Positions 9,918 to 17,858 of a stretch of 64,000 nucleotides of DNA are shown one piece after another (within the stretch, counting starts at the first letter, position 1; each line of letters opens with the position of its first letter). Source of the DNA: JADLBR01 sp964651705 (lineage in GTDB: Bacteria > Verrucomicrobiota > Verrucomicrobiia > JADLBR01); NCBI GenBank assembly GCA_964651705.1, contig CAZYWZ010000007.1, positions 36,524 to 100,523 of the forward strand. Direction: 5' to 3'. Made by a program: the position numbers and the translations under genes. The notes beneath the pieces are model-generated. The model was not told where the DNA came from and did not search any database. It worked only from the letters and a program-made list of their open reading frames with translations.

Positions 9918-9943
9918 GGCTAGCCCCTCGCGACGCCGGGAAT

Positions 9944-11422
9944 TCAAAATCTCCAGCGCAGGTTCACGCCCACGATATGCCCGTAGGCTTTGTCGTACGC
10001 GCCCGACACATGCCCGGTGAGAGAATTGCTGTGCACGTCGAGCGAATTGCGCCCCATGTCGAGGAGCGTGTAATTGAGGCCGAGGGTCACGTCCTCCTTC
10101 CAGTCGTACTCGATGCCCGCCGAGTAGCGGATGTGTCGATCCACGGGCAGCGCCGGGCCGCGCGCATCGAGCTCGAGCGCGGAGGTGTCGTATGCCCAAC
10201 CCAGCGACGCGGCCCGCCTCCGGCACGGCCGAAAGCGCGTGCCCACCGCGAAGTGCCACGTGTCGAGCATCGGGATCTCGGACGAAGTTTCCACGTCCCG
10301 CGCGGCATCCACAGAGATCTTCATGTCGCCCACGTCCTCCCAATTCTGCCACCCGATGTTGCCCATCAGCGCAAACGCGGGGCACACCTCCCAGACGGCG
10401 CTGGCCATGACCTCCTGCGGCACGCGCAGGGTCAGCTCGACGTCGGTGCGCTCGATGTCCAGCGCGCCGGCCAGCGCCTCCATGACGGCGCCCCGCCCGG
10501 TCACGCGCAGGGTGTCCTTGAAGGTGAACTCGATCGGGCTCCGGTAGACTACGCCGACGCGCACGTTCCGCCCCGGCCGCACCAGCACGCCAATGCTCGC
10601 GCCCACCCCCCACGCGTCGTCGGAGAACTCGACCAGCCCGTCGTCATAGTTATCGTCGGATGAAGCGACATCCTCTGCGCGCTCCAGCGCCCCCGCCAGA
10701 TCGGTTATCTTCTCGCGGACGTCGCCGGCACGATCGAAGATCCCGCCGCCCGGGCCGCCGCCCGGCAACCAGCCGATTCCCCAGCCGGGCAGTCCATCCA
10801 GCATGCCCTGCAGGTTGTCGATCGTGTCGGCGAGCGTATCGCCCACCACGTCGCCGCCGTTGTTCAGCATGGTCTCGGCGCTGACGCGCGCGTAGCCGAT
10901 CGTCGCCGTCGCGCCCACGGAAAACCAATCGGCAACGCGGAACGCGACGGACGGGCTGAAGCCCACCGCCATCAGGCTGAACTCCTGGCTGTAGTAGCGC
11001 CCGGCCCAATCCTCGTCATAGCCAAGGCCCGCGCCCATCAGCCCGGTCATGCTGGTCCCGATGGCGACGCGGTCGTTGATCGGCTGCACGAAGAAACTCC
11101 CCAGCGCCGGCAGAAACCCGCCCGCGTTGCCGCCCGCGCCGCCGTCGACATCGGTCCGCCCGTCCGGGTCGAATTTCACGTCGAAAAACATCGCGTTGGC
11201 GCCGGAGACGTACTCCGGTTCCGGGAGCAGCACCATGCCCGCGGGGTTGCCCCAGGCCGTCGATGCGTCCTCCGCCGCCGCCGCGCGCCCGGCCGCCGCC
11301 CGGCCCTGGTCGGGCGAGCCATTCTCGTAGGTGCCCAACCCGGCACCGCGCGATAGCGCCCCCCACCCGCAGAGCGCAAGCCCGAGCGAGCACATCCACA
11401 ACCGCCGTCTCTTCAGCTTCAT
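9944..11422 (-). CDS. FadL/TodX/OmpP1-type outer-membrane transport protein
   Basis: A 492-residue outer-membrane beta-barrel, likely a channel for hydrophobic or aromatic compounds. The signal peptide (MKLKRRRLWMCSLGLALCGW...RGAG) is followed by the FadL hatch signature GRAAAAEDASTAWGNPAGM. Long amphipathic strands run to the C-terminus, which ends HIVGVNLRWRF with the terminal Phe expected for BAM-assembled barrels. A Gly-rich loop (LPGGGPGGGIFD) is inserted mid-protein. The ATG at 11422 overlaps the sulfatase stop by 4 bases (ATGA), so the two are translationally coupled. Confidence 0.88.
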   Translation of the reverse strand: MKLKRRRLWMCSLGLALCGWGALSRGAGLGTYENGSPDQGRAAAGRAAAAEDASTAWGNPAGMVLLPEPEYVSGANAMFFDVKFDPDGRTDVDGGAGGNAGGFLPALGSFFVQPINDRVAIGTSMTGLMGAGLGYDEDWAGRYYSQEFSLMAVGFSPSVAFRVADWFSVGATATIGYARVSAETMLNNGGDVVGDTLADTIDNLQGMLDGLPGWGIGWLPGGGPGGGIFDRAGDVREKITDLAGALERAEDVASSDDNYDDGLVEFSDDAWGVGASIGVLVRPGRNVRVGVVYRSPIEFTFKDTLRVTGRGAVMEALAGALDIERTDVELTLRVPQEVMASAVWEVCPAFALMGNIGWQNWEDVGDMKISVDAARDVETSSEIPMLDTWHFAVGTRFRPCRRRAASLGWAYDTSALELDARGPALPVDRHIRYSAGIEYDWKEDVTLGLNYTLLDMGRNSLDVHSNSLTGHVSGAYDKAYGHIVGVNLRWRF

Positions 11423-12846
11423 GGCATCTCGACCCCGGCGTAATCCTCGTCGATGGGCAGGATCGGTTCTCCCTTCAAGCCCTTCATGACGGCCTTGAAC
11501 TGATCGATCAAAAACAGCGGTTTGGCGCTTTCCTTCGCCAGCGCCTCGATGCGCCGCCGCAACTCGGCCGCCTTGTCGGGGTGCCGCTCGGCGAGGTTGT
11601 GCCGCTCCGACGGATCCCGCGCGAGGTCGAACAACTCGACCGCGGGCGGCAGGAGCGTGTGCCAGACGAGCTTCCAGTCGTCCCGGCGCACCGCGGCCCG
11701 GAAGGGCTCGATATTGTAGACGATCTCCGAGCGCGGCGAAGGCACCCCGCGCGAGATCGTCTCCCAGACGTCGACGCCATCCAAAGGCCTGCACTTGGCG
11801 GTGGAGGCACCGGCCAGGGCGGCGAGCGTCGGATAGATGTCGACGGCGTGGATGATGCCGTCCACCTCGCCGGGCCGGATGTGTCCCGGCCAGTTGGCCA
11901 GCGCGCAGACGCGGGTGGCCCCCTCGTACAGCGTCCCCTTGCCATCGCGATACGGGCCGTTGTCGCACGGGATCTTCACCTTCGACATGTCGGCCATCAC
12001 GCCCGCGAACATCGCGTTGCGCGTCCCGCCGTTGTCGCTGTGGAAGAGGATCAGCGTGTTGTCGCGCATCTTTCTGCTCTCGAGCGCCGCCACGACGCGG
12101 CCCACCTCGTCGTCGAGGCACGCCACCATCCCGGCGTAGGTTCGCCGCGTGGCATCCTCGATTCCGGGATAGCGATCCACGTATTCCTTCGGAGCCTGAT
12201 AGGGGGTGTGGGGCGCGTTGAACGCGAGGTACAGATAGAGCGGCGCGGAGGTATCGTGCCCCTCGATCAGGCTCGCCGCGTCCCTCCCGATGAGCGTCGT
12301 GGTGTAGCCCTCCTCCCTCACCGGCTGGTTGTCCCGGAACCAGTCCAGCACGCCATGCTCCTCGTGGGTGAAATAGTCGAGTTCGCCGATCATGGCACCA
12401 TATTGGTAGTCGAAGCCGCGCTGCCGCGGCCAATACTTCTTGTCGGCGTGACCGAGATGCCACTTGCCGATGATCGCCGTCCTGTAACCCGCCTCCTTGA
12501 GGCACTGGGGCATCAGCCACTCGGCGGTGTCCAGACCATAGGTGGAAACGGAAGGGATGACCGCCGTCTGCAATCCGTAGCGGAAGGGATAGCGGCCGGT
12601 CATCAGGGCCGCGCGCGTCGGCGTGCACATCGGCTGGACGTAGAACTGCGCGAGTTTCGCGCCGCCGGCGGCGAGCGCATCGAGGTTCGGCGTCTTGATA
12701 TCCTCGCACCCGTTGAAACCCACGTCCTTCCAGCCCAGATCATCGGCGACGATGTGGACGATGTTGGGCCTCGGCGCCGCCGGCGCGCCCGCGGCGGCGG
12801 CCAGCAAGGCGGCCAACGCGATCTCCCCAAAGACTGATGTCGTCAT
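11419..12846 (-). CDS. Secreted type I sulfatase (arylsulfatase family S1)
   Basis: A 475-residue sulfatase hydrolysing sulfate esters, probably on a polysaccharide. After a signal peptide it reads PNIVHIVADDLGWKDVG, with the metal-binding DD. The formylglycine motif CTPTR has its cysteine at about residue 74, followed by AALMTGRYPFR. The second metal site appears as FHSDNGG. A C-terminal subdomain (ELFDLARDPSERHNLA) is typical of S1 enzymes. The ATG at 12846 follows GGGGAG at good spacing; an upstream ATG at 12870 is less likely. No formylglycine-generating enzyme is present in the window. Confidence 0.93.
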   Translation of the reverse strand: MTTSVFGEIALAALLAAAAGAPAAPRPNIVHIVADDLGWKDVGFNGCEDIKTPNLDALAAGGAKLAQFYVQPMCTPTRAALMTGRYPFRYGLQTAVIPSVSTYGLDTAEWLMPQCLKEAGYRTAIIGKWHLGHADKKYWPRQRGFDYQYGAMIGELDYFTHEEHGVLDWFRDNQPVREEGYTTTLIGRDAASLIEGHDTSAPLYLYLAFNAPHTPYQAPKEYVDRYPGIEDATRRTYAGMVACLDDEVGRVVAALESRKMRDNTLILFHSDNGGTRNAMFAGVMADMSKVKIPCDNGPYRDGKGTLYEGATRVCALANWPGHIRPGEVDGIIHAVDIYPTLAALAGASTAKCRPLDGVDVWETISRGVPSPRSEIVYNIEPFRAAVRRDDWKLVWHTLLPPAVELFDLARDPSERHNLAERHPDKAAELRRRIEALAKESAKPLFLIDQFKAVMKGLKGEPILPIDEDYAGVEMP

Positions 12847-12866
12847 ATCAATTCTCCCCGTTTGAG

Positions 12867-13286
12867 TCATCCGTCGGGCGCGCCCGCCAGCGCGCGCGCG
12901 GGGCGGGTCGCCCCGCTTCCCTCGATGGCCGCGCGCACGGCCGCGAGGAGCGTTTCCTCGTCGAGCGGCTTGAGCAGATACGCGACGGCGCCGAGCGCGC
13001 GGGCGCGCTCGGAGGCCCCCGGCTCGTCAAAGGCGGTTATGACGATGGCCGGGGGCGCCTCCGGCCAACCCGCGAGGGTCGACAACACGTCGAATCCGCC
13101 AAGGCCCGGCATCTGCAGATCGACAAGCAGGCAGTCCGGCGGATGCCTCGCCGCCTCCACCAGAAATTCATCACCCCCGGAAAAGCTCTCGACCCCGAAG
13201 CCGTTCGCCCGCAGGAGCCGGCCAAGCGCCTTGCGCATCGGCGCCTCGTCGTCAAGCGTGGCCACGACCGGAAGGGACTTTGTCAT
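12867..13286 (-). CDS. Stand-alone receiver-domain response regulator
   Basis: A 139-residue protein made of one receiver domain with no output domain. It has the acidic pocket (ATLDDE), the phospho-acceptor Asp in LLVDLQMPG, the VITAFD switch residue and the LLKPLD lysine. It lies after the FixJ-like regulator and the sensor kinase on the same strand, so it may be a second phosphate sink or relay for that kinase. The ATG at 13286 fits the usual receiver N-terminus. Confidence 0.88.
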   Translation of the reverse strand: MTKSLPVVATLDDEAPMRKALGRLLRANGFGVESFSGGDEFLVEAARHPPDCLLVDLQMPGLGGFDVLSTLAGWPEAPPAIVITAFDEPGASERARALGAVAYLLKPLDEETLLAAVRAAIEGSGATRPARALAGAPDG

Positions 13287-13391
13287 CGCGCACGAAGCCT
13301 GCCGCCCACGGCCTCGCCCCGCCATTACACCTTGGTGCAATACCCGTCCGCGGATCGGAACACCGATGCGTCCCGCCGCCGGAATTCGGGG

Positions 13392-14015
13392 TCAGTGCCC
13401 CCCGGCCGCGGCCAGCTTCTGCGCCGCCCGCACGAGGTCGGCGACCGAACTGACGCCCATCTTCCGCATCACCCGGCCCCGATGGACCTTGACGTTCTGC
13501 TCGCCGGTGCCCAGGTCCGCGGCAATCTGCTTGTTGAGCTTTCCCGCGACGACGCCCCCCATCACCTCGCGCTCGCGCGGCGTGAGTCGCTGGAAGCGCG
13601 CGCCCAGGACCGCGGCCTCGGCGATGGCCGCCCGCCGCTCGTCGGCCCCGCGGAGCGCGGCCCGCACCGCGCGCAACAGGTCGGAGTCGTTCACCGGCTT
13701 GGTCAGGAAATCGACCGCCCCGGCCTTCATGGCGCGAACGCTCATGGGGATGTCACCTCGCCCGGTGAGAAACACCACCGGCAACGAGATGCCCGCCTGC
13801 GCCAGCTGCCGGTGCAACTCCATGCCGTCGAGTTCCGGCATCGACACGTCCAGCACCAGGCACCCGTCCTCCCCCGGTCGATAGGCCTCCAAAAAATCCC
13901 TGGCGCGGGCGAACGGCCGGACGTCGAACCCCTCGGCGCGCAACAGCCGCTCGAGCGCCTTGAGCATGCCGGGCTCGTCGTCGAGCAAAAAGACGATGCC
14001 GGAACGATCTTTCAC
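13392..14015 (-). CDS. FixJ/NarL-type response regulator
   Basis: A 207-residue DNA-binding regulator. The receiver (about 1-120) has FLLDDEP, the Asp in LVLDVSMPELDG, FLTGRGDIPMSVRAMKAGA and the FLTKPV lysine. A LuxR-type HTH follows (LTPREREVMGGVVAGKLNKQIAADLG, VKVHRGRVMRKMG). This is the FixJ/TodT arrangement. The GTG start at 14015 overlaps the kinase stop (GTGA), a clear sign that the kinase upstream is the partner. Confidence 0.93.
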   Translation of the reverse strand: MKDRSGIVFLLDDEPGMLKALERLLRAEGFDVRPFARARDFLEAYRPGEDGCLVLDVSMPELDGMELHRQLAQAGISLPVVFLTGRGDIPMSVRAMKAGAVDFLTKPVNDSDLLRAVRAALRGADERRAAIAEAAVLGARFQRLTPREREVMGGVVAGKLNKQIAADLGTGEQNVKVHRGRVMRKMGVSSVADLVRAAQKLAAAGGH

Positions 14016-15871
14016 AACCCCACCTCCCGCGACACCGGCAGGGCCACGTGGAACACCGCGCCGCGATCCGGATTGGGTTCTGCCCAGATCCTGCCGCCGT
14101 GCGCCGCGACGATCGAGCGGCAGATGGCCAGGCCCATGCCGAGGCCGTGGCTCTTTGTCGTGAAGAAAGGCTGGAAGATGCGCTCGGCGTCGTCGCCGGC
14201 GAGCCCGCACCCACGATCGGACACCGACACGCGCACCGCGGCGCCATCCCGGGCCGTGGCGATGGTCAACGCGCGCCCCGCGGGCGGCGTCTCCGCCATG
14301 GCGTCGCACCCGTTGAGGATGAGATTGAGCAGCACCTGCTGCAGTTGCACCCGGTCGCCGGAAAGCGGCGGCAGCCCCGCGGCGAAGTCGCGATGCACCG
14401 CCACGCCGCGCCCGATCAGGTCGCTGCGCGCCAGCGCGAGCACCTCCTCGATCACCTCCCCCATCGCCAACGGTTCCCGCCTCGGCTTGCCGCCCTTGAG
14501 CAGGGTGCGGAGCCGCCGGATGACCTCGCCCGCGCGGCGGTCCTCGGTCACGATGTCCGAGAGGATTTCCCGCACCTCGGCGAGATCCGGCGGGTCCTTG
14601 TCGAGGAACCTCTGGGCCGCCTGCGCGTTGCTGAGTATGGCCGCCAGCGGCTGGTTGAGCTCGTGGGCGAGGGAACCCGATAGCTCGCCCAGCACGACCG
14701 CCCGGGAGATGTGCGCCAGCTCGCTGCGCTGCTGCTCCAGTTGGCGCTCCGCCTGCTTCTGCCGGGTCACGTCCTGCGAGACGCCAAGCATACGCGCGGG
14801 CCTCCCCGCGCCATCGAACTCGACGGACCCTCGCGCCGCGATCCAACGCATCGGCCCGCCGCCGGACGACGCCACCCGGTGCTCGTTCTCATAATCGCCG
14901 CCACCGGCGAGCGCCTTTGCCACCGAGACGAGCACCCCCTCCCGGTCTTCCGGATGCAGCCTTTCAAGGAATGCCTCGAGGTTCACCCGCTCGGACCGGC
15001 CGAAGCCAAAGAGCGCACGCGCCTCGTCCGTCGCCCAGATCTCGTCGCCGGGGATGTCCCAGATCCAGAACCCAAGCCCCGTCGCCACCGCCGCCAGCTC
15101 CATGCGCTTCTCGCTCTCGCGCAGCGCCAATTGGCTGGCTTCCAGCTCCCGGGTGATGCGCAAGGTCCGGAACAGGTCCTCGCTCAGCTCGTGGCCCATC
15201 GCGGCCAAGATCGGGAGGAAGGCGAAGGTCACCATGAGCGGCGACCGGACCACGCCGGCATGCACCAGCGCGGCGTGGCCCGCGGCCACAAGGATGAAAA
15301 AGACCATCGACCCGCCCACGACCGCCGCGCGGCGGCGGTCATCCCGCCCGCCCCGCCGCCATAGGGCGAGCGCCGCGTCCGCCACGAACAACAGCACGAG
15401 CATCGAACTGATCTCGCTCACCCTGGCCAGGGGATTGTGCTCGGCCGAGGCGATCACGGAGACGCGCCCGCCGAGGAACTCCATGTCCCGCAGCGATGCG
15501 ATCGCGCGATACTCCAGGTTCTCGCCCCAGAGAAAATTCAGGACCAGGCCCGCAAGGCGCAGCCCGCACGACGCGATGCCAAGCCATGCGCGCCCGGTGC
15601 CGAAATAGAACCAGACGAACGCGACGATCCCGGCGTTCAGGGACAGGATAGGCACATGGATCCAGCGCCCCGCCGCGGCGAACTGCTCGATGGTCGGCGC
15701 GCGCATCATCGCAAGCTCGCAGGCGGCGATCGCGGCCACGGAGGCCGCCGACACCGAAAATGCCAAATGGGCCCACGCCGCGCGATCCTTCCACCAGACG
15801 GCAAGCTGCATCGCCGCCACCGTCAGGCACGCCGAGGCCGCGGCGGACCAGGCGACTACAACCCAATTCAT
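14012..15871 (-). CDS. Membrane-bound PAS sensor histidine kinase (FixL/TodS-like)
   Basis: A 619-residue kinase. The first ~225 residues contain about six to seven hydrophobic segments with no known ligand domain. A PAS domain follows (about 250-365, MELAAVATGLGFWIWDIPG...GRPARMLGVSQDVTRQK). The HisKA box SLAHELNQPLAAILSNAQAA has its phospho-His near residue 402. HATPase_c (about 480-610) has LNLILNGCDAM (N box), DRGCGLAG (G1) and GLGMGLAICRSIV (G2). This HELNQPL subtype pairs with FixJ-type regulators, as here. The divergent photolyase gene starts 140 bases away. Confidence 0.92.
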   Translation of the reverse strand: MNWVVVAWSAAASACLTVAAMQLAVWWKDRAAWAHLAFSVSAASVAAIAACELAMMRAPTIEQFAAAGRWIHVPILSLNAGIVAFVWFYFGTGRAWLGIASCGLRLAGLVLNFLWGENLEYRAIASLRDMEFLGGRVSVIASAEHNPLARVSEISSMLVLLFVADAALALWRRGGRDDRRRAAVVGGSMVFFILVAAGHAALVHAGVVRSPLMVTFAFLPILAAMGHELSEDLFRTLRITRELEASQLALRESEKRMELAAVATGLGFWIWDIPGDEIWATDEARALFGFGRSERVNLEAFLERLHPEDREGVLVSVAKALAGGGDYENEHRVASSGGGPMRWIAARGSVEFDGAGRPARMLGVSQDVTRQKQAERQLEQQRSELAHISRAVVLGELSGSLAHELNQPLAAILSNAQAAQRFLDKDPPDLAEVREILSDIVTEDRRAGEVIRRLRTLLKGGKPRREPLAMGEVIEEVLALARSDLIGRGVAVHRDFAAGLPPLSGDRVQLQQVLLNLILNGCDAMAETPPAGRALTIATARDGAAVRVSVSDRGCGLAGDDAERIFQPFFTTKSHGLGMGLAICRSIVAAHGGRIWAEPNPDRGAVFHVALPVSREVGL

Positions 15872-16010
15872 GGCTCCCTAAACAAACCGTCACCCCGGTA
15901 TAACACAAGTGGGCGCTTGGGGATGCGGGCGCCGGCGGTTCCCTCGCGGCTGGAAACCGCGAGTGGATGGGCAAGACTTGAGGGGTCGCCCGAGACCAAC
16001 GGAGGAACTC

Positions 16011-17501
16011 TTGCCGAGCACCGACTACCCCATGGACCCATCCGCGGCCCTGATCTTCCCGCATCAGCTGTACGCGGGCCATCCCGCGCTGGACGGGGTG
16101 TCGCGCGCGGTCCTGGTCGAGGAACCGCTGCATTTCACGCAATACCGATTCCATCGCCAGAAACTCATCCTGCATCGGGCGACGATGCGACGCCTCGCGC
16201 ACGACCTCCGCGGGCGCGGCCTCCGGGTGGATTACATCGAGGCGACGGAGATCGCCGAGACGGCCGGGATCGCGCGCGCGCTGCATGCCCTCGGCATCCG
16301 CTCGGCGCGCTATGTCGATCCGTGCGACGATTGGCTCGGGCGCCGGTTGGCGGGGGCCTTGAAGCAGCATCGGATCGCGGCGACGGTGCTCGACGACCCC
16401 CACTTTATGACCCCGTTCGCAGAGATACGCGATTTTGCCGCGGGCAAGGACCGCCTGCGCTTCACCGAATTCTACATCGCGCAGCGCAGGCGGCTCGGCA
16501 TCCTCATCGAGAAGGGAGGCAAGCCGACCGGCGGCCAGTGGAGTTTCGATCCGGCCAACCGCAAGAGACTGCCGCGGGACCTCGACATCCCGTTCCCGCG
16601 GCGCCCGAAGGAAGACAGTTTCGTCCGGGAGGCCAGGCGATACGTTGCGGTGCGCTTCCCTGGCGCGATCGGATCCGACGCGGAATTCGGTTACCCGACC
16701 GACCACGCCGGCGCCGCGGCATGGCTCGGCGATTTCGTGCGCGAGCGGCTGGCACACTTCGGGGATTACGAGGACGCGATGAGCACGTCGCACGACGCGC
16801 TCTTCCACTCCGTCCTGACGCCGATGCTCAACATCGGCCTCCTTTCGCCGCGCCAAGTCGTCGATGCCGCGCTCGGCCAGGCCGGGCGCGTCCCTCTCAA
16901 TTCCCTCGAGGGCTTTATCCGTCAGGTGACGGGCTGGAGGGAGTTCGTGCGCCTCGTGTACCTGACGCGGGGGCGCGCGCAGCGCACCCGCAACTTCTGG
17001 GGATTCGGCGCCGACATGCCCGCCGCGTTCTACGACGCGACCACCGGCATCGAGCCCGTCGATCACGTCATCCGGAGGGTGCTCCGCACCGGCTATTGCC
17101 ATCACATAGAACGACTCATGATCCTCGGCAACTTCATGCTGCTCTGCGAGATCCGTCCCGACGCCGTGTATCGCTGGTTCATGGAGATGTTCATCGATGC
17201 CTACGACTGGGTCATGGTCCCCAACGTCTACGGCATGAGCCAGCATGCCGACGGCGGACTCATGACCACCAAGCCCTATATCAGCGGGTCGGCCTACGTG
17301 CTTAAGATGAGCGATTTCGGGAGGGGCCCCTGGTGCCGCATCTGGGACGCCCTCTACTGGCGCTTCGTGGACCGGCACGCGGATTTCTTCAAGGCCAACC
17401 CGCGGATGGCCATGATGGTGAAAATGAAGGAAAGACTCGGCGACCGACTCAAGGAGCATTCGCGGATCGCCGAGGCCTTCCTCACCGGGCTGCGCCGGTA
17501 G
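16011..17501 (+). CDS. Cryptochrome/photolyase-related flavoprotein (DPRP/FeS-BCP branch)
   Basis: A 496-residue member of the deoxyribodipyrimidine photolyase-related group, probably repairing UV lesions ((6-4) photoproducts in characterised members) with FAD. The antenna-type N-terminal fold (LIFPHQLYAGHPAL, FTQYRFHRQKLILHRATM) and the FAD region (FIRQVTGWREFVRLVYL, NFWGF, ISGSAYVLKMSDFG) are clear. Characterised FeS-BCPs have a C-terminal cluster of cysteines after KMSD; here that insert is absent (KMSDFGRGPWCRIWDALYWRF), so an iron-sulfur cluster looks unlikely. The start is taken as TTG at 16011, with GGAGG at 16001-16005; an ATG at 16032 is the alternative. Confidence 0.82.
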   Translation: MPSTDYPMDPSAALIFPHQLYAGHPALDGVSRAVLVEEPLHFTQYRFHRQKLILHRATMRRLAHDLRGRGLRVDYIEATEIAETAGIARALHALGIRSARYVDPCDDWLGRRLAGALKQHRIAATVLDDPHFMTPFAEIRDFAAGKDRLRFTEFYIAQRRRLGILIEKGGKPTGGQWSFDPANRKRLPRDLDIPFPRRPKEDSFVREARRYVAVRFPGAIGSDAEFGYPTDHAGAAAWLGDFVRERLAHFGDYEDAMSTSHDALFHSVLTPMLNIGLLSPRQVVDAALGQAGRVPLNSLEGFIRQVTGWREFVRLVYLTRGRAQRTRNFWGFGADMPAAFYDATTGIEPVDHVIRRVLRTGYCHHIERLMILGNFMLLCEIRPDAVYRWFMEMFIDAYDWVMVPNVYGMSQHADGGLMTTKPYISGSAYVLKMSDFGRGPWCRIWDALYWRFVDRHADFFKANPRMAMMVKMKERLGDRLKEHSRIAEAFLTGLRR

Positions 17502-17537
17502 CCAGAAACTTCATGTTGCTTGGGGAGGCGGCCCCTT

Positions 17538-17682
17538 TTTGGACTGCGGTGGCAGAGCGCAGCGGCGACACCGCTTTGGCGTCCGGCGGAGCCGGAACCC
17601 GCCCCAGGGCCAACGCCCGCGCTCCGCGCGGTCCCAAGGCGGTGTCGCCACCCCTCGCGGGGTTCTGCCACCGCAGTCCAAA
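17538..17682 (+). repeat. Large nested inverted repeat between the photolyase gene and the sialic acid operon
   Basis: The outer arms are 19-bp perfect inverted repeats (17538-17556 beginning TTTGGACTGCGG, and 17664-17682). The inner arms are 16 bp with one mismatch (17564-17579 and 17634-17649, CCAAGGCGGTGTCGCC). The unit GGACTGCGG...CCGCTTTGG also occurs at 44346-44376 and in variant form inside the gene at 26202. The remaining gap (17502-17781) holds no credible gene. Confidence 0.75.
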
Positions 17683-17781
17683 GGGACCCATCGGGCGGAT
17701 CTGAAGCTTCCCCCCGAATAATCCGGCGCGCGCTCGTGACACGTAGCCCCGCCCGCCAACGGGCCCGCCGCCGAGCCCACT

Positions 17782-17839
17782 GGTTTACTTTTTTTACCAC
17801 TTGAAGGGCGCTTCCCCAGGCCGCCGACCGGCCTATGGT
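17782..17839 (+). promoter_or_regulatory. Promoter region with candidate operator site 3, upstream of the sialic acid operon
   Basis: GGTTTACTTTTTTTACC (17782-17798), followed by ACTTGAAG, aligns with the site before the sialidase at 6685. A -10-like TATGGT starts at 17834, again exactly 52 bases from the start of the 17-mer. The GTG start at 17859 and its GAGGAG ribosome site follow, so the leader is short in both cases. Confidence 0.5.
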
Positions 17840-17858
17840 AGCGCGAGGAGCAAACCAC

